NCBI RefSeq assembly: GCF_031200575.1
Contig: NZ_CP133597.1
Location: 1,178,001 to 1,242,000, forward strand
DNA from: Ferroplasma sp.
GTDB lineage: Archaea > Thermoplasmatota > Thermoplasmata > Thermoplasmatales > Thermoplasmataceae
Reading direction: 5' to 3'
DNA: 64,000 nt
Part shown: one piece after another, positions 55,044-64,000 of the stretch
Position numbering within the stretch: the first letter of the stretch is position 1
Layout: every line of letters begins with the position of its first letter
Translations under genes and position numbers: made by a program
The notes under the pieces: generated by a model
The model's database searches: none
What the model was told of the DNA's origin: nothing
Seen by the model: the letters and a program-made list of their open reading frames with translations, nothing else

Positions 55044-56434
55044 GTATCATTGGAGGCTTTCTCCAGGCTTTCCCTCTTTAATTCAGGGCCGAGCACAACC
55101 TCTGCTATCCCTCCTATAATCAGAACAATTCCTGTAACAACAAAGACGTACAGTAATCCATAATTAAGGAGGGCCAGAAGCACAAATGGACCAATTATCC
55201 CGCCGAGCCTTCCAAAGCCTATTGCGGTTCCAAGTCCTGAACCCCTTGCCCTTGTGGGAAACATTTCACCTATCTGGGGATACAGCAGTGCTGCGGCTGC
55301 GTATGTGAAGAAGTACATTAAAGATAAAATGGCAATGAATACCACAAAATCTATGGAATGCACCACAACACCAAGAATTATTGCAACAACCCCTGCAACT
55401 ATGTATGTTATCATTATTACAGGCCTTCTACCTATTATATCCAGAAGGTATGCCCAGACCAGAACACCCAGGACACCTGCTCCGAGAACCACACTTAAAA
55501 TAAGCCCGGTATCCTTTGATGGTATAAGGTATATCTTCGTAAATATCAGTGGTATAATCGAGAAGGCGGCATAATAGGGCCAGGTTTCACAGAAATTGAG
55601 TATCCATGATAAAGCAATTCTTTTCTTATATTTCCTGAATATAACGCTGAATCCCTCAGTTGCTGGCACCTTCCCCTCATCAACCGGAATATTTACAGTG
55701 TCCTTCACATCTGATAATTTTCCCTTTTATTTTTTTACCTCTGCCTCGATACCATCCACTATATCCTCGGCATCCTTCACCCTTCCCTTTCTCAGGAGGT
55801 AACGCACTGATTCCGGGAGATCAAGCCTGGCAACGAAGATAAATCCTGCTAAGACAAATGCTGTGAGGAATGCTATCCTCCATCCAAAGCTTACTGGAAG
55901 GTATGATATCGCAAAGAATGAAACAAAGCCCGCTATGAATGTCCCGAAATCAAACATAACACCGTTGCCCGTTCCCACTGAAAAGCCCCTGTTTTTAGAT
56001 GGTGAGAACTCCTCCAATGCTGCTATGGCAGATCCAAGCTCACCGCCAATTCCGAAACCAGCTATGGCCCTTGATGCAGCCAGCATCGGATAATCCACAG
56101 AAACCGCTGAAAGAAGTGACCCTCCGGCAATAATTGCCATTGTTATTATAAATAGCTGCTTCCTTCCCCTCACATCTGCCATGGAGCCTAAATAGATTCC
56201 ACCGACCATTTCACCAACCAGGAATATGGGTGTAAGTGCCACCGCCTCCTCACTGGTAAGACTAAAAAGCTTTTCCACTGTTGATAGAGTAGAACCACCA
56301 ACAGAAAGGACAAAACCCTCAAGCAGCATCCCACCGGCTAATATGAGCCAGACCTTCCAGTGCCATGCACTCCATGGTAGGCGGTCCAGCCGCGGTGGTA
56401 GGCTTGTTGTAATTTCAGTATTCTTCTTTGCCAT
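55040..56434 (-). pseudogene. Sugar-type MFS transporter split by an in-frame TAA
   Basis: Starts MAKKNTEITTSLPPRLDRLP at 56434. The first half has about six helices and the MFS loop GSMADVRGRKQLF, with GFGIGGELGSAIAALEEFSP and PESVRYLLRKGRVKDA before the central loop. A TAA at 55727-55729 falls right after the A7 run coding EVKK. The same frame continues KGKLSDVKDTVNIPVDEG to the second six helices, with DIIGRRPVIMITY and PTRARGSGLGTAIGFGRLGG, ending at 55040. Lesion in the loop between halves. Two separate polypeptides could in principle assemble. A 4-base overlap with the HAD gene. Confidence 0.75.
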
Positions 56435-56589
56435 AATAATTTAACTGCTATTTGTATATAAACATTTGTATGTAACTACTCATACATGGATTTGATTAGT
56501 ATTATTTCTTTCACTCATTCAGAGTGGTAATAAAAACCCTCTTTAAAATACGAGTTACATCTATGCAGTTATTTTATTAATTATAATTA

Positions 56590-56599
56590 AAGATATATA
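56590..56599 (+). promoter_or_regulatory. TATA box for the winged-helix regulator
   Basis: agatatatag is centred about 26 bases before the ATG at 56621. Confidence 0.5.
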
Positions 56600-56620
56600 G
56601 AAAATGGTATTGTAAAAATC

Positions 56621-56953
56621 ATGAAACAGAACGTTGCAAATGCCTGTATGATATATGATAATGGAAAAACAATATGCATTGACCCATCACTGCCATTGTT
56701 CCGCTTAATAGGAAAAAGATATACAATGTTTATTCTAGGTGTAATAGGAAATAATAAAACAAGAAAAAATTTTAATGATATTGTTAAATCAATTCCGGGT
56801 GCCAGCAGGACTATTATTGCAACACGGATTAAGGACCTTATAGCGGCAGGTATAATTAAAAGATGTGTTAACGAAATTGTATACTATGAACTAACTGAAT
56901 TAGGCTATAAAATAAGGAATGGAATAATTTGCTTTTTGAATGAAGTAGAATAA
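56621..56953 (+). CDS. HxlR-type winged-helix transcriptional regulator
   Basis: Protein of 110 residues: a short Cys-containing N-terminus (NACMIYDNGKTICIDPS), then LFRLIGKRYTMFILGVIGNN, helix-turn-helix FNDIVKSIPGASRTIIATRIKDLIAAG, and wing segment VYYELTELGYKIR. This order is typical of HxlR/MarR-like dimeric repressors. Two cysteines at about 8 and 20 could sense redox or metal. It is divergent from the MFS gene, which is a natural candidate target. A decayed copy lies at 58504. Confidence 0.78.
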   Translation: MKQNVANACMIYDNGKTICIDPSLPLFRLIGKRYTMFILGVIGNNKTRKNFNDIVKSIPGASRTIIATRIKDLIAAGIIKRCVNEIVYYELTELGYKIRNGIICFLNEVE

Positions 56954-57090
56954 ATTTTAGCATAGACATTACACATAAAGATCTGTGGTAATAGCAAGGC
57001 AGATAATCTAATCTTATTGCAGTTTAATTGGTATTTATGCCAGAAAAATATTTGTTGAAAGAGAATATCATGGAGTATGGACACATAAGT

Positions 57091-58104
57091 TTAAGCATTG
57101 TTCAAATAAATCTCATTTATATATTTCATATCCTCCTCCTTTAAACTGACATTTATAGCCTCTAAATTATCCGCAAGGTGTTGTATTTTTGTTATCCCTA
57201 GAAGGGGAATTACCCTTATTCCCAATTTTTCTGACATTTTTAGAAGCCATGCTATAGAAAGTTGTGATAACGTTACCCCCTTATTATCTGCTAATTCTTT
57301 CAGCGGCTTTACCTTTATCTCTGTTCTTTCTATCTCCTTTTTGAGCTCGGGATAATAAGTTATCCTTGAGCTTTTATCATAGTCCTGTAAATATTTTCCT
57401 GTAAGGATTCCCTGGTCCAGTGGTGTATATGCCAACAGTCCAAGACCGTATTTTCTTGCATAAATTAATTTGTTATCCTCTATATTGCGGTTCAGTATAT
57501 TATAGGGTTCCTGAATTGTGGAGAAGAAATTCAGGTTATATCTTTCAGATAGATGCATGAAGTCACTTATATCAGTCGCATTAACATTGCTCATACCAAT
57601 ATATCTTGAGTAATCTAGATCTACAATATGGCTCATAGTTTTCAGGGTCTCTATTAGCGGAACTTCATTATCTGACCAGTGAAATTGATATAGATCGACA
57701 TAATCTGTATTTAATCTATTCAGGGATTCTTTTATCTGGCTCATTATATGTTTTCTCGATAACCCTGATGAATTGATATATCCCGCCATAGGTCCCCTAA
57801 CCTTTGTGGAAATAACAAGCGACTCCCGTTCATAATTCTTTATTATTTTGCCAAGAATTTTTTCAGAGTTCCCAGTGCATTCAATACAATCCTCGTTATG
57901 CTCCACCCTGCCATGGTAAATGTTTGCAGTATCATAAAAATTTATTCCAGAGTCGTATGCCTTTTTGAAAATCCTAGCAAATGTCTCATTATCAACATAT
58001 TCAATTCCCTGCTCATTGTATCTGCCAGAACCTGGCAAATGCCATGTGCCTATTCCAATAACTGAAACTTTAACTCCAGTATTGCCTAAATTTACGTATT
58101 TCAT
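57091..58104 (-). CDS. Aldo/keto reductase
   Basis: TIM-barrel NADPH oxidoreductase of 337 residues, AKR11/12-like. Seen: LGNTGVKVSVIGIGTWHLPG, GINFYDTANIYHGRVEH (catalytic Asp and Tyr), VISTKVRGP (Lys), DLYQFHWSDNEVP (His), and the cofactor segment LLGITKIQHLADNLEAI. All four catalytic residues are present. The minus-strand TATA box 25 bases before 58104 supports the start. Physiological substrate unknown; reduces an aldehyde or ketone, perhaps of a sugar. Confidence 0.88.
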   Translation of the reverse strand: MKYVNLGNTGVKVSVIGIGTWHLPGSGRYNEQGIEYVDNETFARIFKKAYDSGINFYDTANIYHGRVEHNEDCIECTGNSEKILGKIIKNYERESLVISTKVRGPMAGYINSSGLSRKHIMSQIKESLNRLNTDYVDLYQFHWSDNEVPLIETLKTMSHIVDLDYSRYIGMSNVNATDISDFMHLSERYNLNFFSTIQEPYNILNRNIEDNKLIYARKYGLGLLAYTPLDQGILTGKYLQDYDKSSRITYYPELKKEIERTEIKVKPLKELADNKGVTLSQLSIAWLLKMSEKLGIRVIPLLGITKIQHLADNLEAINVSLKEEDMKYINEIYLNNA

Positions 58105-58188
58105 GGAGAATTTATAATTTAAGAGTATATAGTATTAATCATAAGCTAATTACTATTGTCTTGTTTATTTGATAGGCGGAAATATGCC

Positions 58189-58308
58189 GGTTGTGTACCA
58201 TATTATGTGTAAATATAAACCCCCTGTTAATAATGAAATGATCATTAAATAACATGGAGAAATACCTCTTTTGAAGCAAGGAGGTAATAAAATATGGAAT
58301 ATGACAAC
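58189..58308 (+). mobile_element. Left-end relic of the GTGTACC-type IS256 element
   Basis: Near-identical to the left end at 21350-21475: GGTTGTGTACCATATT, the palindromic atgatcatt, a GGAGGT Shine-Dalgarno, and ATGGAATATGACAA before diverging. The rest of the element is absent. The region 58309-58500 contains nothing else recognisable. Confidence 0.75.
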
Positions 58309-58503
58309 AGTTATCAAACATCAGCGCATTATCGCACTACATTTAGAATCGTTATTGTTTAACTTCATCTTTATAATATTAGGCTTATATTTGACAGAAA
58401 TTGGGAAACAATGAGAATGATTTAAAATATCAATCATAGATATCTGTATTCCCACTTGGTGAAACTGTGCAAATAATATATATTAAATTGCATTAATTAG
58501 TAC

Positions 58504-58832
58504 ATGGATAGCAATATTGAAAATGCATGCATGATTTACTAAGGTGAAAAACGGTGTGCATAGACCCTTCACTTCCAATTTTCCGATTAATGGGAAACGA
58601 TACACAATGCTGGTTCTTGAGGTATGGGCAACAATACCACTAGAAAAATTTCACTGATATTGTTAAATCAATTCCGGGGTCAAACAGGACAATCATAGCA
58701 AAAAGGATTGAGGAACTTATGCAGTCAGGAATAGCTAAAAGATGGCAGATTGATATTATAAGCTATGGGTTGAGAGAATTTTGTTATAAAATAGGAAAAG
58801 GAATAATTTGCTTCCTTGAGCAGATTGAATGA
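58504..58832 (+). pseudogene. Decayed duplicate of the HxlR-type regulator
   Basis: ATG 58504 opens MDSNIENACMIY, matching the N-terminus of the gene at 56621, then frameshifts and stops break it. Recognisable pieces in shifting frames include CIDPSLPIFRLMG, TDIVKSIPGSNRTIIAKRIEEL and KIGKGIICFLEQIE, ending at TGA 58832. It is a dead paralogue from a local duplication; an IS256 relic lies between the two copies. Confidence 0.75.
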
Positions 58833-58934
58833 ATGTCAGTGATAAGTAAAATTAAGTAGTTTACAATTCATAAAAATTTTTAATTAATTATAAAAATATA
58901 TAATTATAAATTTAAAACTAAAAATATAAAAAAT

Positions 58935-60380
58935 TTATACAATTATAGGTTTGTACATTCCCTGTTCGTATTCCTGGGCAACAGTGTAATTGTAATTGCT
59001 CAGCAGGTATGAGTACATTGATGAGTTGGCTGTTGCAAGGGCGCTCGCAATCGTGGTATAATTCTGTGAATGACCGCTGGTTATAATAGTTGTCCAGGCT
59101 GAATCCATCAATGTCTGCCATTCTCCTATCCATGGCACCGGATCCCTTATGAATACACCCTCGCTTATGGCCTTCAATGATACATTTAATACAGAGTTGT
59201 TTCCACTCAGGTCTGTTGTATTCATACCTACAGTACTTGTATCAACTGATCCCGGCCATTGGTAGTCCATCATAGTGTATTTATTCGCTGCTAGTCCCTT
59301 GTATGTTGCCCAGTATGATGTTTTGTACTCAGGGCTGAAATACTTGCTTAAATTATATATGTAATACATTGCACTTACATCGTTGGTAGAGTTGAATGTC
59401 ACCGGGTTTCCTCCAAACTGCACAAAGAACTGGTATAATTCCGTTGCAGTGCTGGCTCCTCCATGTCCCTGGAAGTTGATCATTCCCCTGCCATACTTTT
59501 TATCCAGTATTTTTGCGTCATTTAGTAATGCTGTGTAATTCTGCGGCTCCTGGTTTATGCCGGCTGCCTTAAGTGCTGTCTGGTCTATCCACACAAGAGG
59601 CGTATTTATGATTTCTGTTATGAATGGTATGGAACCTGCGAATATTTTGCCCTCGTAGTTGGTCAGGTTAACTATGGATGGAATTACGTTATTTGGCATC
59701 AGTGTTTGTACCCCTCCAGATACAGTACTGTTTATATTCATCAGGTATGAATGGCCGTTGTATGAACCGTATGCAAGGATTCCCACATCAAGGTTATCTA
59801 TGCTTGTGACCACTGGCCCAACATGCCCGGATGCCACATCAGATTCTATATCAGACACTATGGAAGTTGCAGTCTCGTCTACTGCAGTTACCTTTATGTT
59901 GCTATATTTAGCATTGAATGCGCTTACCACACCCTTATAGTATGCCGAGAAATCTGAGGGAGATACGCTGGTGAAATATGTTATATCAACCTGTGTAGAA
60001 CCTGTATAGAAATGAGTTATACTTTCGCTTGTATTGCTGCTGCTTATGGGTATAAAGCCGGTGGCGCTCTCGCCTGCGAATTCAACATGTGGGGATAGCA
60101 TGTACTGCACGAATTGGTCCATTGCCTGTACATCACTTGTAGTCAATCCGGTTGTATTAGCCTCAGCAATAACGCATCCTCCCAGTAAGTGGTCTGAATT
60201 TACCGGGCCGCTTGGTCCCGGATATGTCTGCAGCGTCTGTTCTGATACTTTCTTAGGCAATAAGTGCGGCAGTTCTATTGCAATAACTGCGCCTACCACA
60301 GCTATCACAATTATAACTGCAATCACCTTCACCCAAAAGTTATTTTTAGGTTTTAATGATCCGTCTTGTGGATTTTTCAT
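58935..60380 (-). CDS. Sugar ABC transporter substrate-binding protein, membrane-anchored
   Basis: Family 1 solute-binding protein of 481 residues. Residues ~17-39 (WVKVIAVIIVIAVVGAVIAI) form a single signal-anchor helix, leaving the binding domain outside. Seen: YYKGVVSAFNAKYSNIKVTAV, IPFITEIINTPLVWIDQTALKAAG, IKAISEGVFIRDPVPWIGEWQ, a layout typical of maltose/trehalose-type binders. ATG 60380 is chosen for a TATA box at 60398-60409, 24 bases upstream. Divergent from the permease-ATPase operon it serves. Confidence 0.85.
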   Translation of the reverse strand: MKNPQDGSLKPKNNFWVKVIAVIIVIAVVGAVIAIELPHLLPKKVSEQTLQTYPGPSGPVNSDHLLGGCVIAEANTTGLTTSDVQAMDQFVQYMLSPHVEFAGESATGFIPISSSNTSESITHFYTGSTQVDITYFTSVSPSDFSAYYKGVVSAFNAKYSNIKVTAVDETATSIVSDIESDVASGHVGPVVTSIDNLDVGILAYGSYNGHSYLMNINSTVSGGVQTLMPNNVIPSIVNLTNYEGKIFAGSIPFITEIINTPLVWIDQTALKAAGINQEPQNYTALLNDAKILDKKYGRGMINFQGHGGASTATELYQFFVQFGGNPVTFNSTNDVSAMYYIYNLSKYFSPEYKTSYWATYKGLAANKYTMMDYQWPGSVDTSTVGMNTTDLSGNNSVLNVSLKAISEGVFIRDPVPWIGEWQTLMDSAWTTIITSGHSQNYTTIASALATANSSMYSYLLSNYNYTVAQEYEQGMYKPIIV

Positions 60381-60513
60381 GAGATACCATAACATGGATA
60401 TATATAAATTTTTGCAACATCTAATATATTAATGCCTCAGAACATGAGCATTTTCATACTATGCTATTTATAGGAGATGCCAAAGTTTAAGTATTTCTTA
60501 TAAATCGGTTCTT

Positions 60514-61359
60514 ATGTTTATGCATAGATATAGGAATTATAGATACATGGTCTATGTGCTGCCTGCATTGGCATATGTTGCAGTACTTTCCTTTTTCCCT
60601 GCGGCTTCCGTTGTTTTTTACAGCTTTAAAACGCCCAGGGGCGTTTATTCTATCTCAAATTATGAGGCAATAAGCAAGGCAGGTCTTTTGACTTCAATAG
60701 GAAATACGGTTATTGTAAGCTTTGGTGCCCTGCTGATTCAGCTTTTTTTCGCCATATTAATTGCTAATATCCTGATCAAGTCACTTAAGGGAAACAAACT
60801 ATTTTCTACAATATTCATACTTCCATACGGGATATCCACAGTCGTTTCAGCGTTTATATTTTCCCTCATATTTAGCCCTGTTGGCGGGTTTGCAAATTCA
60901 ACCCTTTACTCCCTCGGAATTCATAGTGTTGACTGGTATTCCACCAAATACTCTTCAATGGGGGTTGTAATGTTTGCAGATTTCTGGAAAAACACACCAC
61001 TTGTGGCGCTTATACTCATGGGCGGAATGTCCACCATACCACCAAGCCTCAATGAGGCGGCCAGCGTTGACGGTGCAGGTTCCCTCAGGAGGTTTATACA
61101 TATTACCCTTCCCAATCTGGCACCATTTATTGCAATCGCCCTGCTCATAAGAGGTGTTAGTGAATTTAATATATTTGCCCTGCCACTGATACTGATAGGG
61201 TATCACCCATCCCTGATAAACACGCTTGTCTATGAGTACTTTATATATTCTTCCACAACATACTATTCCTATGCTGCAGCTTCAGTTCTCCTTGCCATAA
61301 TAGTTGTATTTGCCTTTATAATAATAAAATTTGGAGGTGCAAAACAGTATGAAAAATAA
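60514..61359 (+). CDS. Sugar ABC transporter permease, MalF-type
   Basis: Inner-membrane permease of 281 residues with six helices. Seen: YVLPALAYVAVLSFFPAASVVFYSF and the EAA coupling loop EAASVDGAGSLRRFIHITLPNLAP near residue 185, which contacts the ATPase. Lacks the long periplasmic loop of E. coli MalF, as is usual in archaea. First of three overlapping genes. Confidence 0.9.
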   Translation: MFMHRYRNYRYMVYVLPALAYVAVLSFFPAASVVFYSFKTPRGVYSISNYEAISKAGLLTSIGNTVIVSFGALLIQLFFAILIANILIKSLKGNKLFSTIFILPYGISTVVSAFIFSLIFSPVGGFANSTLYSLGIHSVDWYSTKYSSMGVVMFADFWKNTPLVALILMGGMSTIPPSLNEAASVDGAGSLRRFIHITLPNLAPFIAIALLIRGVSEFNIFALPLILIGYHPSLINTLVYEYFIYSSTTYYSYAAASVLLAIIVVFAFIIIKFGGAKQYEK

Positions 61360-62161
61360 AAATATGCCATCATATATAATTGCAATAATTCTGGCAGTTA
61401 TTTTCATCTACCCGCTCTATATATTGATACTCATAGCATTTGAGCCCATAAGCCTGACATTTGACAGGCTGTATCCTTACCAGCTGCCCTTTATATTCAC
61501 ACTTAAAAACTTTGAGGCTTCCATTAAGGATCTTTCCCTGATAAAACCCGTAATAAGAAGTATTATTGTCGCATTTACCGTAGGTATCCTGGCCATTGCC
61601 CTTGCAACCCCTGCAGGTTATGGACTGAACAAACTTGCAGCAAGGTTTTCCAATAAAATCATTATGCTAATGTTTGTTGTAAATATGATGCCTGCAATAG
61701 TAATAGCCATACCTATTTCAGTATATTTCATTAAGGTGGGACTCTATAATAATATATTTGGTATAGCGCTGGCCCAGGAACTTGTGGTCCTGCCCATATC
61801 TGTATTCATAATGCTTGGTGGCTTCCGTGCACTACCGCAGGATATCGAAAACCAGGCAATGGTTGATGGCGCATCCATATTTCATTCATTCAGAAACGTA
61901 ATACTGCCGCTGATAAAAATACCATTGCTCATATCATTTTTGCTGGCATGGATGACCTCATGGGATGAATTTACATATGCTGTGATAATATCCCCGGTTA
62001 ATCCAACATTCCCGGTTAGCCTTTATGACTATGTAAGCCGGGGAGAGCCTTTCATAGCCTCAAGCTTTGCATTGCTGGTTACCATTCCGGTAATTGTAAT
62101 AGTTGTGGTACTGCAGAAATATCTAAAGGGAGAATATTTAAGTGGAGGGATGAAAATATGA
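61349..62161 (+). CDS. Sugar ABC transporter permease, MalG-type
   Basis: Six-helix permease of 270 residues. Seen: EAA-type loop ENQAMVDGASIFHSFRNVILP and the C-terminal helix VTIPVIVIVVVLQKYLKGEYLSGGMK typical of MalG-type subunits. ATG 61349 sits about 10 bases after GGAGGTG (61333-61339), inside the previous gene's end (11-base overlap); the frame upstream to 61331 has no better start. Confidence 0.9.
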   Translation: MKNKNMPSYIIAIILAVIFIYPLYILILIAFEPISLTFDRLYPYQLPFIFTLKNFEASIKDLSLIKPVIRSIIVAFTVGILAIALATPAGYGLNKLAARFSNKIIMLMFVVNMMPAIVIAIPISVYFIKVGLYNNIFGIALAQELVVLPISVFIMLGGFRALPQDIENQAMVDGASIFHSFRNVILPLIKIPLLISFLLAWMTSWDEFTYAVIISPVNPTFPVSLYDYVSRGEPFIASSFALLVTIPVIVIVVVLQKYLKGEYLSGGMKI

Positions 62162-63183
62162 AATATAAACTGGAACTTGTAGACCTTGAAAAATCCTTTT
62201 CGAATAAAAAGGTGCTGGATAAATTGAATTTAAAAGTGATAGACGGTGAATTCTTAGTAGTCCTTGGGCCATCCGGCGAGGGTAAATCAACCCTCTTGAG
62301 GACAATAGTCGGAATAGAAAACCTGGACAGCGGAAAAATAATTGTGAATGGAACTGATGTAACATTCAAGCCACCAAATAAGCGTAATATAGCCATGGTT
62401 TTCCAGAATTATGCGTTATACCCAAATATGACTGCATACGAAAACATAGCATTTCCCTTGAAAATGGCCAGGACAGACAGGAACAGTATCAGATCAAAGG
62501 TAGACCAGGTAGCCAAATTGCTCAATATAGAGCCACAGCTCAATATTAACGTAACCAGACTCAGCGGGGGACAGCAGCAGAGGGTTGCCATAGCCAGGGC
62601 ACTGGTAAGGGACCCTGCACTGTTCCTTCTGGATGAGCCATTAAGCAATCTCGATGCCAGGGTAAGGTACACATCAAGACAGGAATTGAAGAGGCTGCAG
62701 AAAGAGCTTAGCCATACATTTGTCTATGTTACCCATGACCAAGTAGAGGCTTCGAATCTGGCAGATCGCGTTGCCGTGCTCCATAACGGTGTCATAGAGC
62801 AGATAGGCCCCTACAATGAACTTTATGAAAAACCGAATACACAGTGGGTAGGTGATTTCATCGGCACATACCCCATGAATTTCATACCCGGTGATTTAAT
62901 GGGATACCCTGATAGTACGATAGGCTTCAGGACAAGATGGGTATCTGAGGGGAACGATATAACCGCTAAGGTTACATTAATAGAAAATTCTGAAGGAAAT
63001 TATTTCGTACACTGCAAAACCGGTGATAGCGATATTGTAATCAGAACGGATACAAAATACAATGTGGATGATACCATTTCATTCGGGCTGGAAAGATTCA
63101 ATATTTATAAGAATGGTGTGCTCGAGGAAATTAAATCTGGAAACAGTGTTGCCAGTTCAGGGATAAACGACGTGGACAATTAG
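62158..63183 (+). CDS. Sugar ABC transporter ATPase, MalK/UgpC-type
   Basis: ATPase of 341 residues. Seen: Walker A LGPSGEGKSTLLRT at 36-49, Q-loop MVFQNYALYPNMTAYEN, signature RLSGGQQQRVAIARAL, Walker B LFLLDEPLSNLDAR, H-switch VYVTHDQVEAS, then a C-terminal TOBE-like domain (~240-341) shorter than in MalK. Overlaps malG by ATGA behind GGAGGG. Powers the importer with the divergent binding protein. Confidence 0.93.
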   Translation: MKYKLELVDLEKSFSNKKVLDKLNLKVIDGEFLVVLGPSGEGKSTLLRTIVGIENLDSGKIIVNGTDVTFKPPNKRNIAMVFQNYALYPNMTAYENIAFPLKMARTDRNSIRSKVDQVAKLLNIEPQLNINVTRLSGGQQQRVAIARALVRDPALFLLDEPLSNLDARVRYTSRQELKRLQKELSHTFVYVTHDQVEASNLADRVAVLHNGVIEQIGPYNELYEKPNTQWVGDFIGTYPMNFIPGDLMGYPDSTIGFRTRWVSEGNDITAKVTLIENSEGNYFVHCKTGDSDIVIRTDTKYNVDDTISFGLERFNIYKNGVLEEIKSGNSVASSGINDVDN

Positions 63184-64000
63184 GATTTATTATCCAGTAC
63201 TCCTATAAAGGCTCCTGTACTCCACGCCTGAGGCATGCAGGGAGGAACCTCGAGCATCTCCATATTTATTATATTATTATTCAGATCCACCGAATAGTAT
63301 TCATAGGGATATTTTACAGATGATATGGCATTTAAAATATAACTCTCTAATAATTCTGCCTCTTCATTAAAACCTGAGTGCCTCAGTCCATGTAATATTA
63401 TCCAGTTATCATGTGGCCATATGCTTCCTGACTGGTACTTATAGGGATCAAAGCATTTGCTTTCTGATGATATTGTCCTTATTCCCCATGGTGTTGCCAT
63501 ATCATCCTGGAAAATCCTTTTGACCATGCTTTTTTTCCTGTTTCTGCTTACAATTTCTGTAAGGAGGAGATGCCCTGCACTGGAGGATACTGTATCAATT
63601 CTTTCCCTGTCCTTACCGGAAAAAAAGACTGCAGGGGAATAATACTCCTGATCCTCCATCCAGAAATATGGATCAATATAATTCTCCATGAAATTAAGGC
63701 GGTCTGCTATGACTTTTGCAACTGGATTTCCAGGAAATAACTCATTGTATATTTTCAGGCTTTGGTAAAAATATCCCTGAACCTCGATAAGCGCAATATC
63801 TCCTGATAATTTTCCGTATATGCCCCACGATCCGTCCATCCATCCCTGGGTTGCCAGCCTGTTTTCTATTTCTGAGGCATTATATGTCAGAAACCCGGTT
63901 TTTTGTGATTTTTTAATCATCATGGAAACTGCCCTATCCATGTAAGCCCGGATATAATTCAAAAAGTCACTGTCATTCGTATTTTTTATATATAATTCAC
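63180..64000 (-). CDS. Glucosidase/glycogen-debranching-like (alpha/alpha)6 glycoside hydrolase, 5' end outside window
   Basis: The frame is open through base 64000, so only the C-terminal ~270 residues are seen. Key parts: NRLATQGWMDGSWGIYGKLSG, ALIEVQGYFYQSLKIYNELFPG, TPWGIRTISSESKCFDPYKYQSGSIWPHDNW, where the SGSIWPHDN block is the catalytic/sugar-binding signature of amylo-1,6-glucosidase-like enzymes, and PQAWSTGAFIG. Probably hydrolyses the oligosaccharide imported by the neighbouring ABC system. It ends on the ATPase gene's last bases. No signal peptide can be judged. Confidence 0.8.
   Translation of the reverse strand, partial: ELYIKNTNDSDFLNYIRAYMDRAVSMMIKKSQKTGFLTYNASEIENRLATQGWMDGSWGIYGKLSGDIALIEVQGYFYQSLKIYNELFPGNPVAKVIADRLNFMENYIDPYFWMEDQEYYSPAVFFSGKDRERIDTVSSSAGHLLLTEIVSRNRKKSMVKRIFQDDMATPWGIRTISSESKCFDPYKYQSGSIWPHDNWIILHGLRHSGFNEEAELLESYILNAISSVKYPYEYYSVDLNNNIINMEMLEVPPCMPQAWSTGAFIGVLDNKS

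Noticed and set aside
1-64000. CRISPR arrays, rRNA or tRNA genes.
   Set aside because: I saw no regularly spaced direct repeats and no cloverleaf or rRNA-like sequence while reading both strands. A tRNA scan would be needed to exclude a tRNA with certainty.

Overview
The window looks like one stretch of an AT-rich archaeal chromosome, most plausibly a Thermoplasmatales relative of Ferroplasma, Acidiplasma or Picrophilus. Many genes have a T/A-rich TATA-like box centred about 24-28 bases before the first codon and no Shine-Dalgarno site. This leaderless pattern is typical of archaea, and AGA/AGG and ATA codons are common. Shine-Dalgarno motifs (GGAGG) appear mainly inside operons and inside insertion sequences. 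The family-level placement is an inference from style, not from a marker gene.

Positions 1-53000 form a cell-surface glycan island broken up by insertion sequences. It holds about 15 glycosyltransferases (GT4, GT2 and a GT8-like enzyme), a Wzx-type flippase, two DUF2079 membrane proteins, a 1035-residue membrane protein with a large ectodomain, and nucleotide-sugar genes for two pathways. Gmd plus a perosamine-synthase-like aminotransferase (1026-3169) would make GDP-perosamine. RfbB/RfbA plus FdtA/FdtB-like proteins (38772-40538 and 45546-47046) would make a dTDP-3-amino-3,6-dideoxyhexose. Two further epimerases, and a CysD-like PP-loop protein coupled to a sulfatase-family protein (34120-36247), may add sulfur-containing decoration. 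Most glycosyltransferase genes have their own promoter, and several are very AT-rich, as expected for a laterally assembled island.

Between 21 and 52 kb lie at least 16 insertion sequences or relics from the IS3, IS21, IS110, IS256, IS4 and ISAzo13 families, plus a DUF2080-associated family. One site is a three-level nest: IS21 inside IS3 inside IS110. Two IS110 copies carry a 201-bp upstream non-coding region that folds like an IS621-type bridge RNA. Its first internal loop differs sharply between the copies and, in each copy, matches that copy's own insertion-site flank. This programmable guide-RNA system is the main discovery in the window. Several island genes are broken, by IS256 insertion, nonsense codons or frameshifts.

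From 53 kb to the end the content becomes ordinary metabolism: a zinc-ribbon protein, a 3-hydroxyacyl-CoA dehydrogenase, a HAD phosphatase, a sugar-type MFS transporter split by a stop codon, a small winged-helix regulator and its decayed duplicate, an aldo/keto reductase, and a complete sugar ABC importer facing a glucosidase/debranching-like enzyme that runs off the end.
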